The translations under genes and the position numbers were made by a program. The notes beneath the pieces are model-generated. The model had not been told where the DNA came from. It did no database searches and was given only the letters and a program-made list of their open reading frames with translations. From a virus, in the IMG/VR virus record IMGVR_UViG_3300010233_000020, positions 33,460 through 54,450 of that record: DNA of 20,991 bases. One strand, written 5' to 3'. Shown here piece after piece: positions 18,769 to 20,991 of the stretch (position 1 is the stretch's first letter; each line of letters opens with the position of its first letter).

Positions 18769-20991
18769 ATGATCGAAGTAAGGGACGGTACCCGAGAGCG
18801 TCGAATTCTTGTCTCTCTCGTCACAGATGCGACAGTGCTAGGGAGGATTGCAGCGAAATGGGACGGGAATCTGTTCGATAGCAAATCCTCAAATCTCATC
18901 GCTTCCTGGTGTATCGAGTATTTCAGGAAGTACAGTCAACCTCCGAAGCAAGCAATCGAGCTTCAATTTGCTGAATGGTCAGAAACCCATCAGGATCATT
19001 CCGAAATCAAACGGATTGAGACTTTCCTCTCAACGCTTTCCGACGAATATGAACAGGAGAGCGAAACGAATCCCCTCCACACAATCGACATGGCGGGAGA
19101 GTTCTTCAATCGGATCAAACTCCGTCGATTAGCGGACTCCATTCAAACCGCTCTCGATAACGGGAAGCTCGAAAAAGCAGAATCAGCAATCACGACATTC
19201 TCGCGGGTGGAGATGGGAGCAGGAGCAGGAATCCATGTCTACACGGATGAGGAGGCGATCCTCTCCACATTCGCTGAGAACACAACTCAACCATTAGTCG
19301 AGTACGAAGATGCTGCTCTCAACAGGTTTTTCGGGTATTCTCTTGCAAGGGATGACTTTATTTGTTTCTGTGGTCCTCAGAAGTCAAGCAAGAGCTTTTG
19401 GTTGCTGGATATTGCTTATCGAGCAATGCTCAATCGAAAGAAGGTCGCTTATTTCCAGGTGGGAGATATGACGGAGCGACAAGTCAAGGAACGCTTCTAC
19501 ATTCGTGCTGCTGCTCATCCCCGCCGTTCTCCGACAAGGGACTGGCCATGTACGATCCGCATTCCTGAATCAATCGAGTGGGTGAAGGGAGATGACAGAG
19601 CAACAGTCAGTCATCGGGAGAAGACATTTGAAAAACCATTGGGAGGAAAGCGAGCGATCATCGCTGCTCGAAAGCTGATGGACTTCCGGGTAAAGAGCAA
19701 GCGAAGCTATTTCTGTCTTGCTGCATTCCCGAACCTGTCAATCAACGTACATGCAATTACTTCAACTCTGGAACAATGGGAGATGGAAGGATTCCTACCG
19801 GATGTAACTTGTATCGCTGAAGGCTCCCTCGTTCTTACGGATCATGGACTGATCCCCATTGAAAAAGTTTCTTGTAGTGATAGACTATGGGATGGAGTTA
19901 ACTGTGTCAATCACGACGGTCCTATCTGTAAGGGGGAACGGGATGTCATCGAATACGCCGGACTTACGGCAACACCAGAGCATGAAGTCTACACGGAACA
20001 AGGATGGAGAACCCTTGAGTCGTGCCTACGAATGGGATTACGAATTGCTCAAACCGGAAGTAGAGGGAAAGAAGTACGGATTGGCAGTAGTTTCGTCACC
20101 GATAGTTCGCATCAGGTTAACTCCGTACAAGAAATACGGTCGAATCTATCACGACAAAAAGGAATACGTTTATGTGAAATGTGTTCAATGCGGTTCCGAG
20201 AAATGGGTGATGCACAGCAATCTTCAACGAGGATTGTCAAAGGGGTGTCGTGCCTGCCTACAACCAAAAAGATTTCCAACGTGGCTTTTCGACAAATTCG
20301 AGGGAGCAAGGCAGCGGTGTCAGAATCCAAAAAGCTCCGTTTGGAAATACTACGGAGGCAGAGGAATCGAGTTTCGATTCCCTTCCGTATCGGATGCCTG
20401 TCTATGGGCATTGGAGAATTGGGGGGAGAGAGTATTGGATCGTTCGATGGAGATAGATCGCATCGACAACGACGGACACTACGAACCTGGCAATCTCAGA
20501 CTGTCAACAAGAAAGCAAAATTGCTCTCACACATCGCGTCGCCCCATCACTCCTGCCATGCACCGATTTCGTCAACTGTATCCGTATGTGACTTATGCGG
20601 ACGGGACGCTATCGGACTTTTTCGAGGATGGGATGACACCGGAACAGATCGAAGCAAGATGGAAGAAAAACAGAAACAGATGCAAAAACAGAGAGTGTGG
20701 GACGTCCTCAATGCCGGACCCCTTCATCGCTTCACAGTGCAAGGACTTCTAGTTCACAATTGCATTGACTACATGGATAACTTTGCTCCTGTTGATGCAC
20801 GGATGGAGCAGAGGGATCAAATCAACTACAACTGGAAGTACATGAAGAAGGTAGCTAATGAGCGTCACTGTCTCATTGTGACTGCTACTCAAGTGAATGC
20901 TGCGGGCTTCGGAGCGAGATGGTTAGCTAGAAAGAACTTCAGCGAGGACAACCGCAAGCTCAATCACGTTACGGGGATGATTGGGATTAAC
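18769..20991 (+). CDS. DnaB/RecA-type replicative helicase with intein (3' end beyond window)
   Basis: One frame is open from ATG 18769 to the window edge (741 codons, no stop). N-extein residues 1-347 include the P-loop at 202-209 (GPQKSSKSFWLL; Ser replaces the usual Gly of GxxxxGK[ST]) and a following VAYFQVGDM. Residues 348-664 are an intein. The C-extein resumes with CIDYMDNFAPVD, so the ligated protein reads LPDVT-CIDYMDNF, the Walker B region, followed by CLIVTATQVNAAG (sensor-like strand). It unwinds the phage replication fork with the upstream loader and primase. AAGGG-type signals are absent before the start; coupling to 17777 is likely. Confidence 0.88.
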   Translation, partial: MIEVRDGTRERRILVSLVTDATVLGRIAAKWDGNLFDSKSSNLIASWCIEYFRKYSQPPKQAIELQFAEWSETHQDHSEIKRIETFLSTLSDEYEQESETNPLHTIDMAGEFFNRIKLRRLADSIQTALDNGKLEKAESAITTFSRVEMGAGAGIHVYTDEEAILSTFAENTTQPLVEYEDAALNRFFGYSLARDDFICFCGPQKSSKSFWLLDIAYRAMLNRKKVAYFQVGDMTERQVKERFYIRAAAHPRRSPTRDWPCTIRIPESIEWVKGDDRATVSHREKTFEKPLGGKRAIIAARKLMDFRVKSKRSYFCLAAFPNLSINVHAITSTLEQWEMEGFLPDVTCIAEGSLVLTDHGLIPIEKVSCSDRLWDGVNCVNHDGPICKGERDVIEYAGLTATPEHEVYTEQGWRTLESCLRMGLRIAQTGSRGKEVRIGSSFVTDSSHQVNSVQEIRSNLSRQKGIRLCEMCSMRFREMGDAQQSSTRIVKGVSCLPTTKKISNVAFRQIRGSKAAVSESKKLRLEILRRQRNRVSIPFRIGCLSMGIGELGGESIGSFDGDRSHRQRRTLRTWQSQTVNKKAKLLSHIASPHHSCHAPISSTVSVCDLCGRDAIGLFRGWDDTGTDRSKMEEKQKQMQKQRVWDVLNAGPLHRFTVQGLLVHNCIDYMDNFAPVDARMEQRDQINYNWKYMKKVANERHCLIVTATQVNAAGFGARWLARKNFSEDNRKLNHVTGMIGIN
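19810..20760 (+). mobile_element. intein in the helicase Walker B site (317 residues)
   Basis: It starts with Cys (CIAEGSLVLTDHGLIPIEKV, block A), has block B GLTATPEHEVYTEQGW with the Thr and His used in the first splicing step, and ends in a block F/G strand (VWDVLNAGPLHRFTVQGLL, then VHN) followed by Cys+1. All residues needed for splicing are present. The splicing domains take up about residues 1-80 and 295-317. The middle, in this frame, looks like no endonuclease; the endonuclease is in another frame. Confidence 0.92.
19943..20752 (+). CDS. HNH endonuclease nested in the intein, +1 frame
   Basis: A 269-residue protein read entirely inside the intein in a different frame. ATG 19943 follows AAGGGGG (19930-19936) at six bases; the frame is open further upstream to an ATG at 19859, but without a ribosome-binding site. 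C80-x2-C83 and C102-x2-C105 (VKCVQCGSE and KGCRACLQP) form a zinc ribbon; YYGGRGIEFRF and MEIDRIDNDGHYEPGNLRLS (169-188) are the HNH core of phage-type homing enzymes (D-R-I-D, H, N-L-R). It should cut the intein-free helicase gene. The last 20 or so residues overlap the intein's own C-terminal block, so they are probably free to vary. Confidence 0.85.
   Translation: MSSNTPDLRQHQSMKSTRNKDGEPLSRAYEWDYELLKPEVEGKKYGLAVVSSPIVRIRLTPYKKYGRIYHDKKEYVYVKCVQCGSEKWVMHSNLQRGLSKGCRACLQPKRFPTWLFDKFEGARQRCQNPKSSVWKYYGGRGIEFRFPSVSDACLWALENWGERVLDRSMEIDRIDNDGHYEPGNLRLSTRKQNCSHTSRRPITPAMHRFRQLYPYVTYADGTLSDFFEDGMTPEQIEARWKKNRNRCKNRECGTSSMPDPFIASQCKDF

Noticed and set aside
19859-19942. Longer start for the nested HNH gene at ATG 19859
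   Set aside because: No ribosome-binding site, and the extra 28 residues look like a shadow of the intein N-terminal block; ATG 19943 has AAGGGGG.
20250-20456. Third-frame ORF inside the nested HNH region
   Set aside because: Short, no ribosome-binding site, no recognisable motif; a chance frame beside two coding ones.

Overview
The window looks like the early/replication half of a tailed-phage genome. Genes are tightly packed on the + strand, mostly small and unrecognisable, and often joined by ATGA, GTGA or TAATG stop/start overlaps. There is a phage tRNA, two sigma-like proteins, a nucleotide-metabolism enzyme and a replication block, but no structural gene. The standard genetic code is used (TAA, TAG and TGA all act as stops) and base composition is near 50% G+C. 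Several small proteins carry an 'A-D-x-L-E-E-x-G' segment reminiscent of a domain I associate with planctomycetes and their phages, so a planctomycete host is a guess and no more.

Layout. 1-4167: the end of an unknown gene, then a chain of small overlapping hypothetical genes. One encodes an Ala-Arg/Ala-Gly repeat from a 219-bp hexamer array that is open in every frame; the next is apparently frameshifted. 4168-4431: non-coding, with a hairpin and a clear promoter. 4432-8206: more small genes, tRNA-Arg(UCU), a second promoter, a short membrane peptide and a sigma-70 family protein. 8240-9319: a coiled-coil protein interrupted in frame by a LAGLIDADG endonuclease domain, followed by a terminator and a strong promoter. 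9443-12208: a short leader ORF, a possible DUF932-like protein, a second sigma-like protein, a dCTP-deaminase-family enzyme and a zinc-binding peptide. 12198-16179: an SNF2-type helicase, a paralogous gene pair, and a primase whose 5' end has been displaced by a minus-strand HNH endonuclease cassette. 16180-18742: a small gene, a basic zinc-ribbon protein, a structured leader, and two probable initiation/loader proteins, the second with iteron-like repeats. 18769-end: a DnaB/RecA-type replicative helicase, open at the window edge, with an intein at its Walker B motif.

The most striking feature is the intein (19810-20760). The frame that encodes the intein and both helicase halves is open throughout. 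A complete HNH endonuclease is encoded in the +1 frame entirely inside it, with its own strong Shine-Dalgarno sequence. The homing endonuclease is therefore overprinted on the intein and not fused to it.

With the LAGLIDADG insertion and the primase cassette, the window holds three homing-endonuclease elements that solve the problem of not killing their host gene in three different ways. A promoter/operator-like motif (ACAGRGAN, then TATANT, then YCMTGTGTA) recurs four times ahead of gene blocks and probably marks one class of phage transcription units.
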